Origin: an uncultured Porphyromonadaceae bacterium
Lineage (GTDB): Bacteria; Bacteroidota; Bacteroidia; Bacteroidales; Muribaculaceae
Assembly (NCBI GenBank): GCA_905212215.1
Contig: CAJMDR010000087.1
Location: 1-7,647 of the forward strand
Reading direction: 5' to 3'
DNA: 7,647 bases
Shown piece by piece: positions 1-6,835 of the stretch. The notes under the pieces were generated by a model, which saw only the letters and a list, made by a program, of their open reading frames with translations, did no database searches and was not told the DNA's origin. Made by a program: the position numbers and the translations under genes. Numbering within the stretch: position 1 is the first letter of the stretch; each line of letters starts with the position of its first letter.

Positions 1-320
1 TTGCCGAGAAAACGGTCAAGCTCCGCATCTTCGATGATGAGAATGGTGTCATGAACCGTTCAGTGATGGATATTAATGGTGAGGTCTTGAGTGTTAGCCA
101 ATTCACCTTGACCGCGTCAACCCGCAAGGGAAACAGGCCTTCCTATATCCGTGCTGCAGGACATGAATTAGCCACACATCTGTATGAGTATTACACACAC
201 CTTCTTGAAGAGCTTACAGGCAAGCCTGTTCCTACAGGAATTTTCGGTGCGGATATGCAGGTCGAACTGTGCAATGACGGCCCGGTGACAATAATCATAG
301 ATTCCCGATTACGAGAATGA
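1..320 (+). CDS. dtd: D-aminoacyl-tRNA deacylase, 3' part (5' end outside window)
   Basis: The reading frame is open from base 3 to a TGA at 318-320 and gives 105 residues, so roughly the first 45 residues of a protein usually near 150 aa lie upstream of the window. Dtd is a cytosolic homodimer that hydrolyses D-amino acids (and glycine) mischarged on tRNA. Visible family marks are the SQFTL active-site motif followed by TRKGNRPS, then LYEYY, then the C-terminal [16 protein letters not shown] block carrying the Gly-Pro motif that provides chiral selection. An internal ATG at base 51 is not the start, because the preceding residues ([15 protein letters not shown]) also match the family. The C-terminus (IIIDSRLRE) looks complete. 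It is convergent with rpoZ and shares a terminator with it. Identification is by recognised motifs and is very secure. Confidence 0.95.
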   Translation, partial: AEKTVKLRIFDDENGVMNRSVMDINGEVLSVSQFTLTASTRKGNRPSYIRAAGHELATHLYEYYTHLLEELTGKPVPTGIFGADMQVELCNDGPVTIIIDSRLRE

Positions 321-374
321 AATCAGCGTCAACAGTAACAGGTTGTTCAGGTGTGGAACAACTATAAAACGAAA

Positions 375-407
375 AGAGCGGCAGATCAAAAGATGATTTG
401 CCGCTTT
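375..407. terminator. Probable bidirectional intrinsic terminator between dtd and rpoZ
   Basis: Bases 375-387 can pair with 395-407 in a 13-bp stem containing the GC-rich core GCGGC/GCCGC and two G-U pairs, around a 7-nt loop (388-394). The right flank on the + strand is ACTTTT. The left flank read on the minus strand is TTCGTTTTAT. It lies between two convergent genes, so it can serve dtd from the left and bamD-rpoZ from the right. The rest of 321-441 shows no gene. Confidence 0.8.
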
Positions 408-441
408 ACTTTTCACGAAGGATTGACTTCCGGAAAAGGAA

Positions 442-777
442 TCAGTCGTCGAGTCTGTCGCGTTGTTTAGTAGGATTCGAGAAATAGAGCTTGTGGTCTA
501 TATACTCTTGAGTAGCGATGAGTGTGGGTTTGGGCAATCGCTCATAGAACTTAGAAATTTCAATCTGCTCACGGTTCTCGGTCACTTCCTCCATGTTGTC
601 GTTAGCGGCAAATTCCTGGAGTTTCTTCTCGAGGTCCTTCTTGATTTCGACAGCAATGGCGTTAGCCCGGCGAGCTATGATGCAAACGGATTCATAGACG
701 TTTCCAGTCTGTTCCGCCATTTTGTTCATATCGCGGGTAACGGTGTTGAGCGGTGCGTTCGTTCTCTTGTAGTCCAT
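442..777 (-). CDS. rpoZ: DNA-directed RNA polymerase omega subunit, Bacteroidota type
   Basis: This 111-residue protein starts at an ATG (775-777) and ends at TGA (442-444). It belongs to the omega/Rpb6 family, which helps fold and hold the beta' subunit in RNA polymerase. The recognisable core is VYESVCIIARRANAIAVEIK (residues about 27-46), equivalent to the omega helix with the ARRA signature. It is followed by the Bacteroidota-specific extension with ENREQIEISKFYE and LPKPTLIATQEY (about 68-92). It sits 82 nt downstream of bamD on the same strand, the usual Bacteroidales neighbour as I recall it. It is probably cotranscribed with bamD and may also use a weak promoter between the genes. The family is clear; omega-specific biochemistry is inferred from homology. 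Confidence 0.9.
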   Translation of the reverse strand: MDYKRTNAPLNTVTRDMNKMAEQTGNVYESVCIIARRANAIAVEIKKDLEKKLQEFAANDNMEEVTENREQIEISKFYERLPKPTLIATQEYIDHKLYFSNPTKQRDRLDD

Positions 778-850
778 ATATCTATAAACGTTGAACTCCG
801 GCAGAAGTATCGGGTTCCTGTGAAGAATCTGACACCCGCATCCGGCAATC

Positions 851-858
851 CAAAATTA
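851..858 (-). promoter_or_regulatory. Possible internal promoter for rpoZ (-7 element)
   Basis: Read on the minus strand, 858-851 is TAATTTTG, an exact match to the Bacteroidota -7 consensus TAnnTTTG. It lies 2 nt after the bamD stop codon and 74 nt upstream of the rpoZ ATG. I do not see a TTTG -33 element at the expected spacing, so this could be chance in an AT-rich stretch. Confidence 0.35.
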
Positions 859-859
859 T

Positions 860-1672
860 TTAGTTTCCAGTGTGTGCTTTAGCTATTTTGTAGATATTGT
901 CGGCCTCGCGACGGTTCGGTCCTTCGGGATAGTTGTTGATGAACGAAAAATATTCATCGATGACATCGCGATAACGTTCATCTTTCTTCTCGTCCACACT
1001 GTGCTTCGCCATCTGGTATTTGGCCTTCAGGATAAGCATCTCGAAGTCTTCCTTGTATTTTGAGGCAGGGAATATTTTCAAGGCGTTCTGCGCCACTATA
1101 ATGGCACTTTGGTAGTTGTTGCCCAGATACATTCCGAGGTTATAATACAGATAAGCGTTCTGAAGCTCTTTAAGGGTCATCTTATCCTGCAGCTCAAGAA
1201 GAGCTTTTCTCGCTTCCTCGGCTTTTTCGCTTCTTGGATAAAGCTCAAGGAAATTCTGCAGTTCCTGTGTCGCCTTCAGGCTTATCGATTGGTCGAGCTG
1301 AGGTTCAGGGGATTCCTTGTAATATCCATATCCGGAATAGAAATGTGCATCCTCGGCATAAGTTCCACGCGGATAGCGGCCGTAATAAGTACGGAAGTAC
1401 ACACCGGAGTTGAGATAATCCTGGTTCTTGTAATAGCTCATGGCAAGCAAATAGAGAGCTTCCTCGCCACGGGGACCACCACGCAACGGTGTGATGAGGC
1501 CGTCGAGAATTGTCGAGGCCTGGAGATATTTACCTTGCTCGTATGCTTTTTTGGCATACGCATATTTAACATCCACATCCTTGCTCTTGAGTACACGATT
1601 ATACTCACCGCATCCGGCTGTTACAGCCAAAAGCAGCGCAAGCAAGAAAGTGCAACGCAATTCCTTTCTCAT
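860..1672 (-). CDS. bamD: Outer membrane assembly lipoprotein BamD
   Basis: BamD is an outer-membrane lipoprotein on the periplasmic side and part of the BAM complex that inserts beta-barrel proteins. The 270-residue protein begins with a basic start and hydrophobic signal (MRKELRCTFLLALLLAVTAG) ending at lipidated Cys21; the Thr at -3 is slightly atypical for a lipobox. TPR-like helical pairs follow: about 36-60 (YAKKAYEQGKYLQAS), 70-100 (LYLLAMSYYKNQDYLNSG), 130-156 (LQNFLELYPRSEKAEEA), and 175-215 (LGNNYQSAIIVAQNALK), then a C-terminal helix ending DNIYKIAKAHTGN. The frame also allows a TTG start at 1684, adding MQSI. I prefer the ATG at 1670-1672, because the TTG falls inside a perfect promoter element and the ATG gives a normal signal peptide. 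It is divergent from the PASTA gene and upstream of rpoZ. Confidence 0.92.
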   Translation of the reverse strand: MRKELRCTFLLALLLAVTAGCGEYNRVLKSKDVDVKYAYAKKAYEQGKYLQASTILDGLITPLRGGPRGEEALYLLAMSYYKNQDYLNSGVYFRTYYGRYPRGTYAEDAHFYSGYGYYKESPEPQLDQSISLKATQELQNFLELYPRSEKAEEARKALLELQDKMTLKELQNAYLYYNLGMYLGNNYQSAIIVAQNALKIFPASKYKEDFEMLILKAKYQMAKHSVDEKKDERYRDVIDEYFSFINNYPEGPNRREADNIYKIAKAHTGN

Positions 1673-1681
1673 AATCGACTG

Positions 1682-1689
1682 CAAAGTTA
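1682..1689 (-). promoter_or_regulatory. bamD promoter (-7 element TAACTTTG)
   Basis: Read on the minus strand, 1689-1682 is TAACTTTG, a perfect TAnnTTTG element. Its last base is only 9 nt upstream of the bamD ATG, so transcription would begin within a few bases of the start codon. No clear -33 TTTG is seen at the expected distance. The same octamer precedes the MATE gene. Confidence 0.6.
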
Positions 1690-1733
1690 ATAAAAAAATT
1701 CCGAAGGTTGCCCTCTATGTTGTGATTTTTTAG

Positions 1734-1741
1734 TAATTTTG
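1734..1741 (+). promoter_or_regulatory. PASTA-rluD promoter (-7 element TAATTTTG)
   Basis: TAATTTTG matches the Bacteroidota TAnnTTTG consensus exactly. It lies 50 nt upstream of the preferred ATG at 1792 and 26 nt upstream of the alternative TTG at 1768. The upstream TTG candidates at 1708-1710 and 1720-1722 are not at ideal -33 spacing. It lies back to back with the bamD promoter, 45 bp away. Confidence 0.5.
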
Positions 1742-1791
1742 AAACTTGAAAGTAAACACTAATCGATTTGAGCACGAAAGAAGACCCGAAC

Positions 1792-2592
1792 ATGACTACG
1801 AAACCTCCTGTAATAGGAGGCAAACACCCTATTCTGGTTAATTCCTTTCTGATAGTGGCCATAGCCGCTCTCGGCATCCTGATTGTGTATTTCTCGCTGG
1901 CGCTGTTCACCAAGCATGGACAGAAAGCCACGGTGCCGAGCGTGGAGAACCTGAGCTATTCGGCCGCCGTGGAAAAACTTCATGACGCCGGATTCCGCGT
2001 AGAGATACGCGACTCGCTATATCTTGACAATATAAAACCGGGACTTGTGATAGAACAGTTCCCTAAATCAGGAGAGATAGCAAAACCGGGTCGAAAAGTA
2101 TTCCTATATATCAATGCCCTGCACCCCAAGCAGGTAATGATAGACGAGGAGAACAGACCTGGGCTGAATGCTTTGCGCGGAATGCCTGAACGCACTGCCC
2201 TGTCACGCTTGCAGGAACTCGGCTTCAAGAAAATAAAAGTGGTGAAAGTGCTCGGCACCAGCAAAGACCTTGTGGTGCGTATCCTTGCCGACGGCAGACC
2301 GGTCAGGAAGCGACAGCTCATTCCGGTTTCGGCATATATAGTGGTGGAGGTTTACGACGGACGCCTGGATGCCCTCTACGACTCCTTATATAATCTTGAA
2401 ATGTCCAAGGATCCCGCTTTCGCACCTGAATATCCCGAAGAAAGCTCCTACTCTGCCGGTTCCGGCGGTTATGCTCCGGCAGAAGAAGGCGAAGAATCGC
2501 AAGGCACATACCAGTATATTCCCGAGGAGAACACCGGAGGCGGCAACGAGAATACCAATTCCGAGCCTGAACCTGAGACCATAGGACTATAA
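1792..2592 (+). CDS. Membrane-anchored PASTA-domain protein
   Basis: The preferred ATG (1792-1794) gives 266 residues; an in-frame TTG at 1768 would add eight. A short cytoplasmic N-terminus leads to one transmembrane helix (about residues 14-40, LVNSFLIVAIAALGILIVYF). Two periplasmic PASTA-like units follow. The first, at about 46-108, is canonical (TVPSVENLSYSAAVEKLHDAGF, then VIEQFPKSGEIAKPG, then VFLYIN). The second, about 125-188, is degenerate but keeps the pattern (LRGMPERTALSRLQELGF). The last 50 residues (about 215-266) are an acidic, Gly/Ser/Glu-rich low-complexity tail with no predicted fold. PASTA domains in other bacteria bind peptidoglycan or muropeptides; there is no kinase or penicillin-binding domain here, so a wall-related role is only inferred. 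The stop overlaps the rluD start, so the two are coexpressed. Confidence 0.85.
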   Translation: MTTKPPVIGGKHPILVNSFLIVAIAALGILIVYFSLALFTKHGQKATVPSVENLSYSAAVEKLHDAGFRVEIRDSLYLDNIKPGLVIEQFPKSGEIAKPGRKVFLYINALHPKQVMIDEENRPGLNALRGMPERTALSRLQELGFKKIKVVKVLGTSKDLVVRILADGRPVRKRQLIPVSAYIVVEVYDGRLDALYDSLYNLEMSKDPAFAPEYPEESSYSAGSGGYAPAEEGEESQGTYQYIPEENTGGGNENTNSEPEPETIGL

Positions 2593-3725
2593 TGGTGCCT
2601 ATTCCAGAGGAAAATCAAGTTCCGGCAATCCCCGCCGATGACCCGGCTCCGATCGGCGCATGTCCGACACCGCAGACCGATAACAACGATGAAAATCTGA
2701 TTTCTTTGTCGGACGGACGGGAACTCTACGAGCATTTCCGTTTCATTGCCGACAAAGGGCAGAAACCGCTTCGTGTGGACAAATTCCTTGTGACACGCAT
2801 GGAGCGCACCTCCCGCAACCGCATTCAGCAGGCAGCCGACGCACATTGCATCATTGTCAACGGTAAAGCCGTGAAATCATCGTATCAGGTCAAGCCGGAA
2901 GATGTGGTAAGCATCGTAATGGACCGACCGCGCTATGACTTCGAGATTCTTCCTGAAGACATACCTCTCGATGTGGTATATGAAGATGACTGGGTGATGG
3001 TGGTAAACAAACCCGCAGGACTTGTGGTGCATCCGGGACACGGTAACTGGACAGGCACACTTGTCAACGCTCTTGCCTGGCATTTCCGCGATACAGAAGG
3101 TTATGACGTCAATGATCCGCGTTTAGGCCTGGTTCACCGTATTGACAAGGATACTTCCGGTCTACTGGTGATAGCAAAAACTCCTGAAGCAAAAACCGAC
3201 CTTGGGCTTCAGTTCTTCAACAAGACCACCCGAAGGCTTTATAATGCTCTTGTGTGGGGTAATTTCGATGAGAACACAGGCACCGTCAACGCGCCCATAT
3301 ACCGGGATCCACGCGACAAGCTCAAGATGGCAGTAGCTCCGGATGAGATACTTGGCAAACACGCGGTAACACATTATAGTATAAAAGAAAGATTCGGCTT
3401 CACCTCATTGGTGGAATGCCAACTTGAAACAGGTCGTACACACCAGATAAGGGTTCACATGACCCATCTGGGACATCCGTTGTTCAACGATGCCCGTTAT
3501 GGCGGCGACAAAATCCTCAGAGGCACGACCTCAGGCAGCTACCGACAGTTCATACAGAATTGCTTCAAGGCATGTCCGAGGCAGGCACTCCACGCCCGTA
3601 CATTAGGATTCCGGCATCCACATACCGGCGAAGAGATGGATTTCGAAGCAGCGCTTCCGCAAGATTTTTCAGCTTTACTTGACCGATGGCGAGGACTCAC
3701 CGAGGCCATAAAACAACCACGGTGA
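2592..3725 (+). CDS. rluD: RluD-type 23S rRNA pseudouridine synthase
   Basis: This 377-residue RluA-family enzyme isomerises uridines to pseudouridine in 23S rRNA. An N-terminal S4 RNA-binding domain spans about 59-108 (LRVDKFLVTRMERTSRNRIQ, with IIVNGKAVKSSYQVKPEDVV). The catalytic domain carries VNKPAGLVVHPG (138-149), the active-site block HRIDKDTSGLLVIAKT (182-197, catalytic Asp185) and the GRTHQIRVH motif (281-289). The first 45 or so residues are a Pro/Asp-rich leader outside the usual domains and longer than in many homologues. The ATG at 2592 overlaps the TAA of the PASTA gene (TAATG), indicating translational coupling. RluD-type specificity (helix 69 of 23S rRNA) is inferred from S4 plus the HRIDKDTSG motif; RluC-like specificity cannot be excluded. 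Confidence 0.9.
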   Translation: MVPIPEENQVPAIPADDPAPIGACPTPQTDNNDENLISLSDGRELYEHFRFIADKGQKPLRVDKFLVTRMERTSRNRIQQAADAHCIIVNGKAVKSSYQVKPEDVVSIVMDRPRYDFEILPEDIPLDVVYEDDWVMVVNKPAGLVVHPGHGNWTGTLVNALAWHFRDTEGYDVNDPRLGLVHRIDKDTSGLLVIAKTPEAKTDLGLQFFNKTTRRLYNALVWGNFDENTGTVNAPIYRDPRDKLKMAVAPDEILGKHAVTHYSIKERFGFTSLVECQLETGRTHQIRVHMTHLGHPLFNDARYGGDKILRGTTSGSYRQFIQNCFKACPRQALHARTLGFRHPHTGEEMDFEAALPQDFSALLDRWRGLTEAIKQPR

Positions 3726-3757
3726 AGAAAGGAAAAGACTGCAAAAAAAAGATAGGT

Positions 3758-3789
3758 TCCCGAAAAAATTCTCAATGAGATTTTCGGGA
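3758..3789. terminator. Probable bidirectional terminator after rluD and the secreted-protein gene
   Basis: TCCCGAAAA (3758-3766) pairs exactly with TTTTCGGGA (3781-3789), and inside it TCTC (3770-3773) pairs with GAGA (3777-3780) across a 3-nt loop, leaving a small left-side bulge. For the leftward gene the tail is excellent: the A8 run at 3743-3750 reads as eight Ts on the minus strand. For rluD the right-hand tail (TCATATTGTTT) is weaker. It fills most of the gap between convergent stops at 3725 and 3799. Confidence 0.75.
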
Positions 3790-3798
3790 TCATATTGT

Positions 3799-4362
3799 TT
3801 AATACAGTCTTACAAAGGAAAGCTGATACTCTCCTTCTTCTGTTCTTTCCAACATAAGAGTACCATTTTCGTATGTATACGACCTGATACAGTCCTCCCA
3901 TCCGGCATCAACAAGATTCAGCCTTTCGAGCCAATTCTTAATTTTAGCCACTTCCGACGATGGGTCGTCATCGGTTACGATGTTGTACGATACCTGCACA
4001 TTGCTGTCGCTCATACTCACGTAAAAAAGAGTAATAGGCACACCGGCTATACTACCTTCCCATTCGCTATTATTGAAGAAGGTGGTGCTTTCGTTTACGA
4101 AAGTGTATGTCGATGGACCCGCTTCCCGCTTCATAGCCGCCAGCATCTGCTTCTTGGTCACTTTCCACAACGGCTCCTTAATGCCGAAAGGATAGATGAA
4201 AAGCTGATCCAGCTTTTCGAACCGACTTCTGTTGCGCATAGAAGGGTCTTCGAGCCGCTCTATCTGTGCATAGGCAGCAAAGTCAGCAGCAGAGAATGCT
4301 GCAAGGATCACTGTAAGCAGCAATGATACCGTTCTCTTTCTCAGGAGTGATATTCTGTCCAT
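3799..4362 (-). CDS. Secreted protein of unknown function
   Basis: I do not recognise this 187-residue protein. The start chosen is the ATG at 4360-4362. An in-frame GTG at 4389 lies next to the promoter -7 element, so transcripts would begin downstream of it. From the ATG there is a clear signal peptide: a basic N-terminus (MDRISLLRKR), a hydrophobic core (TVSLLLTVILAAFSA) and a plausible signal peptidase I site AYA/Q at residues 32-33. No lipobox Cys is present. The mature part of about 155 residues has a charged helix (about 46-80), a region rich in aromatic and hydroxyl residues resembling beta strands (about 84-131, including WEGSIAGVPITLFYVSMS), a helix (IKNWLERLNL) and two closing strands. 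One Cys (158) remains, so no intramolecular disulfide. It lies 48 nt after the MATE gene on the same strand but has its own promoter. Confidence 0.75.
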   Translation of the reverse strand: MDRISLLRKRTVSLLLTVILAAFSAADFAAYAQIERLEDPSMRNRSRFEKLDQLFIYPFGIKEPLWKVTKKQMLAAMKREAGPSTYTFVNESTTFFNNSEWEGSIAGVPITLFYVSMSDSNVQVSYNIVTDDDPSSEVAKIKNWLERLNLVDAGWEDCIRSYTYENGTLMLERTEEGEYQLSFVRLY

Positions 4363-4378
4363 AATAGTTGAATTTTTA

Positions 4379-4409
4379 CAAAGATACACAAAAAACTGTT
4401 CTTTGCAAA
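4379..4409 (-). promoter_or_regulatory. Promoter of the secreted-protein gene (-33 TTTG, -7 TATCTTTG)
   Basis: On the minus strand, TTTG at 4409-4406 is followed after exactly 19 nt by TATCTTTG at 4386-4379. This matches the Bacteroidota TTTG...TAnnTTTG promoter in both boxes and spacing. The -33 box begins directly after the MATE stop codon (4411-4413). The ATG at 4362 lies 16 nt beyond the -7 box. This is the best-formed promoter in the window. Confidence 0.75.
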
Positions 4410-4410
4410 A

Positions 4411-5778
4411 TCAATTACCGGAAACACTCTCTGCCTTATGTCTTTGCAGCAGATATGCCGCCGCTATCACTATCAGAGTGAGCACTTCGGACAATGGAAT
4501 AGCAAGCCATAATCCAGGTATACCAATCATGTCCGGCAACAGGATGAAAATCAGTACGAGGAATACAATTCCTCTCAGCAACATATATATTATTGCCCTG
4601 AGGGGCTGTTCCCTGCTTTGGTAATAACCTATGAAGGTGATGTTGAGGGCAAAGAATACTCCACATATACCCAACAACGGCAAACCATGCTTGGCAAGAG
4701 AGTATGACTCCACAGAAGAATCAAGGAAGATTCCCGCCAGATACGGTGCTCCCACCCACATTATAAGCGAGACAATGCTTCCGCAGAAAAAAGCTGTGAC
4801 TAACGACAGATTCAATGTCTCTTTTACCCTTTTCATATATCCGGCGCCATAATTATAGCTGATGATTGGCTGCGATGACTGTGCCACGGCATTGCTGATG
4901 GAGAAGATGAGCGGAAACAGATAACAACCAACGCTGAAAGCCGCAACGCCCGCTTCGCCCAACAAAGACATAAACATAAAATTACCTGTCACCATCATTA
5001 CACCCATCGCCAGCTCGGCTATAAAGGTGGCAAAGCCCAATTTGCACATATATACTACATTGCGTATTGAAAGGCGCAACGATTTCATGGTCATGCGCAA
5101 CCGGTAGAATTTCAGTTTATCGGAGAAGAAAATGAAATAGGCCGTTACCATCAGGCCACCTAAAACACAAGACAGAGAAGTGGCTATGGAAGCACCTTTC
5201 ACACCCATATCCAATGGGAATACCATTAGCCAGTCAAGGAAAATATTCACCACAGCCGCCACTATCTGCACACTCATGGCATATCGAGGAGAACCGTCGA
5301 GACGTATCAGCATCATGCCAACACACTGGAGATAGAAGAAGAAAAGTCCCGGCAGAAGCCATAGCAGGTAATCTGTGGCATAAGGCTCCAGAATGGGACT
5401 ACATCCCAAGGCATAGAGCACTGAGTGCGTACAGAGCAATGATACAAGTATAACGGCTCCGAATATTATGCCACCGGCAATGAAAGCCTGAGTCATGATG
5501 ATGCGGGCAGCCTTTTCATTGTTTTCAGCAAGCCGTATGCCACCTATCACAGAGGCCCCTATACCGAACATCAACCCTATTCCCGTACAAATCAGGAAAA
5601 GAGGCGCCACTATGTTTATTGCAGCCAAGGCATTGCTACCCACTCCATGACCGACAAACATGCCATCGCACAGATTGAGCACCGAATTGAAGACCATGCC
5701 CACAAGAGTGGGGAAAAACATGGCCTTGAAAAGGCTTTTGATATTGCCATTGCCAAAGTCGAGTTTATCCCTGTTCAT
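4411..5778 (-). CDS. MATE-family multidrug efflux transporter
   Basis: This 455-residue inner-membrane protein has the length and about twelve hydrophobic segments expected for a MATE exporter, which expels cationic drugs or metabolites in exchange for Na+ or H+. The two six-helix halves are visible. The first carries the family motif around residues 38-60 (DGMFVGHGVGSNALAAINIV). A charged loop at about 219-240 (SDKLKFYRLRMTMKS) links to the second half, which carries AQSSQPIISYNYGAG (299-313) and GLWLAIPLSE (422-431). The N-terminal pattern resembles the MepA/DinF side of the family rather than NorM, though that is impressionistic. Substrate is unknown. It starts at an ATG (5776-5778), is divergent from an araC-type gene 163 nt away, and its promoter lies in that gap. 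No truncation or frameshift is seen. Confidence 0.92.
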   Translation of the reverse strand: MNRDKLDFGNGNIKSLFKAMFFPTLVGMVFNSVLNLCDGMFVGHGVGSNALAAINIVAPLFLICTGIGLMFGIGASVIGGIRLAENNEKAARIIMTQAFIAGGIIFGAVILVSLLCTHSVLYALGCSPILEPYATDYLLWLLPGLFFFYLQCVGMMLIRLDGSPRYAMSVQIVAAVVNIFLDWLMVFPLDMGVKGASIATSLSCVLGGLMVTAYFIFFSDKLKFYRLRMTMKSLRLSIRNVVYMCKLGFATFIAELAMGVMMVTGNFMFMSLLGEAGVAAFSVGCYLFPLIFSISNAVAQSSQPIISYNYGAGYMKRVKETLNLSLVTAFFCGSIVSLIMWVGAPYLAGIFLDSSVESYSLAKHGLPLLGICGVFFALNITFIGYYQSREQPLRAIIYMLLRGIVFLVLIFILLPDMIGIPGLWLAIPLSEVLTLIVIAAAYLLQRHKAESVSGN

Positions 5779-5784
5779 AGTTCA

Positions 5785-5796
5785 TTTCAATTGAAA
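5785..5796. promoter_or_regulatory. Perfect 12-bp palindrome in the MATE leader
   Basis: TTTCAATTGAAA is a perfect palindrome 6 bp from the MATE start codon and inside its expected 5' leader. It could be an operator or affect initiation, but AT-rich palindromes of this size also occur by chance. No known regulator site is recognised. Confidence 0.3.
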
Positions 5797-5817
5797 ACTG
5801 TCAGATTTTTGTGACTG

Positions 5818-5825
5818 CAAAGTTA
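5818..5825 (-). promoter_or_regulatory. MATE promoter (-7 element TAACTTTG)
   Basis: Read on the minus strand, 5825-5818 is TAACTTTG, a perfect TAnnTTTG and identical to the bamD element, including the following CAGTC. The ATG lies 39 nt downstream, leaving a leader of roughly 33 nt. No TTTG is present at standard -33 spacing; the nearest (5865-5862) is 36 nt away. A weak -33 box would fit a promoter that needs an activator, but that is inference. Confidence 0.6.
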
Positions 5826-5941
5826 GTGCAATAAATCGTGAAAAGGAGGTATAAATTCTGACAAAGATAGGACTTTTTATAACAATATAGCTGTCACACA
5901 CGTTAATAATTGTAATTCAGCGGTTATGGACCCTGACAACC

Positions 5942-6835
5942 ATGAAAGCGATCAACACCAGACATATAATCAATGCAGGAGTTTCACATAGATTCCCGAC
6001 GTGCAAAGGGAAACCTTACACCGTTGAGGGGTGCCTGATAATGCTCTGCGACAATGGCCATGCCGACATTCTTGTCAATTCAAATAAATTCCGGCTCTCC
6101 AAAGGGAGGATGCTGTTCGCATCGTTCGAGATGTTGATGGTGCCACTTGGAAACAGTGATGATTTCTCTGCCCGTTTCCTGAAACTGGATTTCCTGAGTA
6201 CTCAGAATCTCTATTACCTCGTTACCTCTCAAAGTTTCTGGAACTTCATCTATACGACTCCGGTTTTTCCTTTGCCGGAAAATTTGCGAAACATTGCAGA
6301 GAGCTGGTTCAACGTGTTGCTATGGATGGAAACTAATTGTCAGGGATTACTTAGAGAAAAGGCGCTTTACAACGAGGCCTGCAACTTCATAACCATCATG
6401 GCGCAACAAGTGGAATACCGGTCAGGAAACAAAGTTCTGGCCATAGACAAAAGCAGGGCATGGACCATTGCCAATGATTTCATAGCCCTGCTGAACCGCC
6501 ATTATGCCGAACATCATGATGTGGCATATTATGCCGGGAGACTAAATATATCGTCCAACTACCTCAACATCATTATCAAACGATATATAGGAACCACTGC
6601 CAAAGAGCAAATCAGCAAGATGCTGATTCTTACTGCCAAGACTTTAATCGATACCACCGACCTCTCCCTGAAACAGATTGCCGACAGGCTGCATTTCAAA
6701 GATACATCATATCTTTGTCGCCTTTTCAAGCTTCATACCGGCATGACACCAATGAACTACAGAAACGCTAAAGCAGAAGTATATGAGACAGATGAGAAAA
6801 ATCAACCGGCAGACAACAATTTCGAGGGCTTATGA
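5942..6835 (+). CDS. AraC-family transcriptional regulator
   Basis: This 297-residue protein has an N-terminal sensing half (about 1-165) with beta-strand-like segments such as GHADILVNSNKFRLSKGRML, resembling the cupin-type effector domain of AraC regulators but without a recognised ligand. The C-terminal AraC/XylS DNA-binding domain covers about 175-277. Its first helix-turn-helix is around 193-216 (VAYYAGRLNISSNYLNIIIK) and the second around 242-274 (SLKQIADRLHFKDTSYLCRL, then KLHTGMTPMNYR, the usual closing motif). The ATG at 5942 is the first start giving the complete domain; an ATG at 5926 is out of frame. The 3' end overlaps the Nim-like gene by 53 nt. It faces the MATE exporter across 163 nt. 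Regulation of itself, the exporter or the downstream genes is inferred from position. No TAnnTTTG match was found upstream on this strand. Confidence 0.92.
   Translation: MKAINTRHIINAGVSHRFPTCKGKPYTVEGCLIMLCDNGHADILVNSNKFRLSKGRMLFASFEMLMVPLGNSDDFSARFLKLDFLSTQNLYYLVTSQSFWNFIYTTPVFPLPENLRNIAESWFNVLLWMETNCQGLLREKALYNEACNFITIMAQQVEYRSGNKVLAIDKSRAWTIANDFIALLNRHYAEHHDVAYYAGRLNISSNYLNIIIKRYIGTTAKEQISKMLILTAKTLIDTTDLSLKQIADRLHFKDTSYLCRLFKLHTGMTPMNYRNAKAEVYETDEKNQPADNNFEGL

Noticed and set aside
463..1690. Several + strand open frames (463-882, 872-1063, 1109-1690) opposite rpoZ and bamD
   Set aside because: They are antisense shadows of two well-recognised genes, and their translations resemble no protein family.
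1768..1791. TTG start for the PASTA protein
   Set aside because: It is possible, but the ATG at 1792 gives a normal N-terminus before the membrane helix, and the extra eight residues show no family match.
2592..2760. Pro/Asp-rich leader of the RluD-like protein as a separate domain or a misplaced start
   Set aside because: The ATG overlaps the upstream stop in the classic coupled arrangement, and no better start lies close before the S4 domain.
3775..4326. 183-codon + strand open frame opposite the secreted protein
   Set aside because: It begins inside the terminator hairpin, has no recognisable domain, and lies over a gene with a signal peptide and promoter on the other strand.
5843..5850. 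Strong Shine-Dalgarno-like AAGGAGGT on the + strand
   Set aside because: No start codon follows at a usable distance, the next in-frame codons give no gene, and Bacteroidota rarely rely on such sites.
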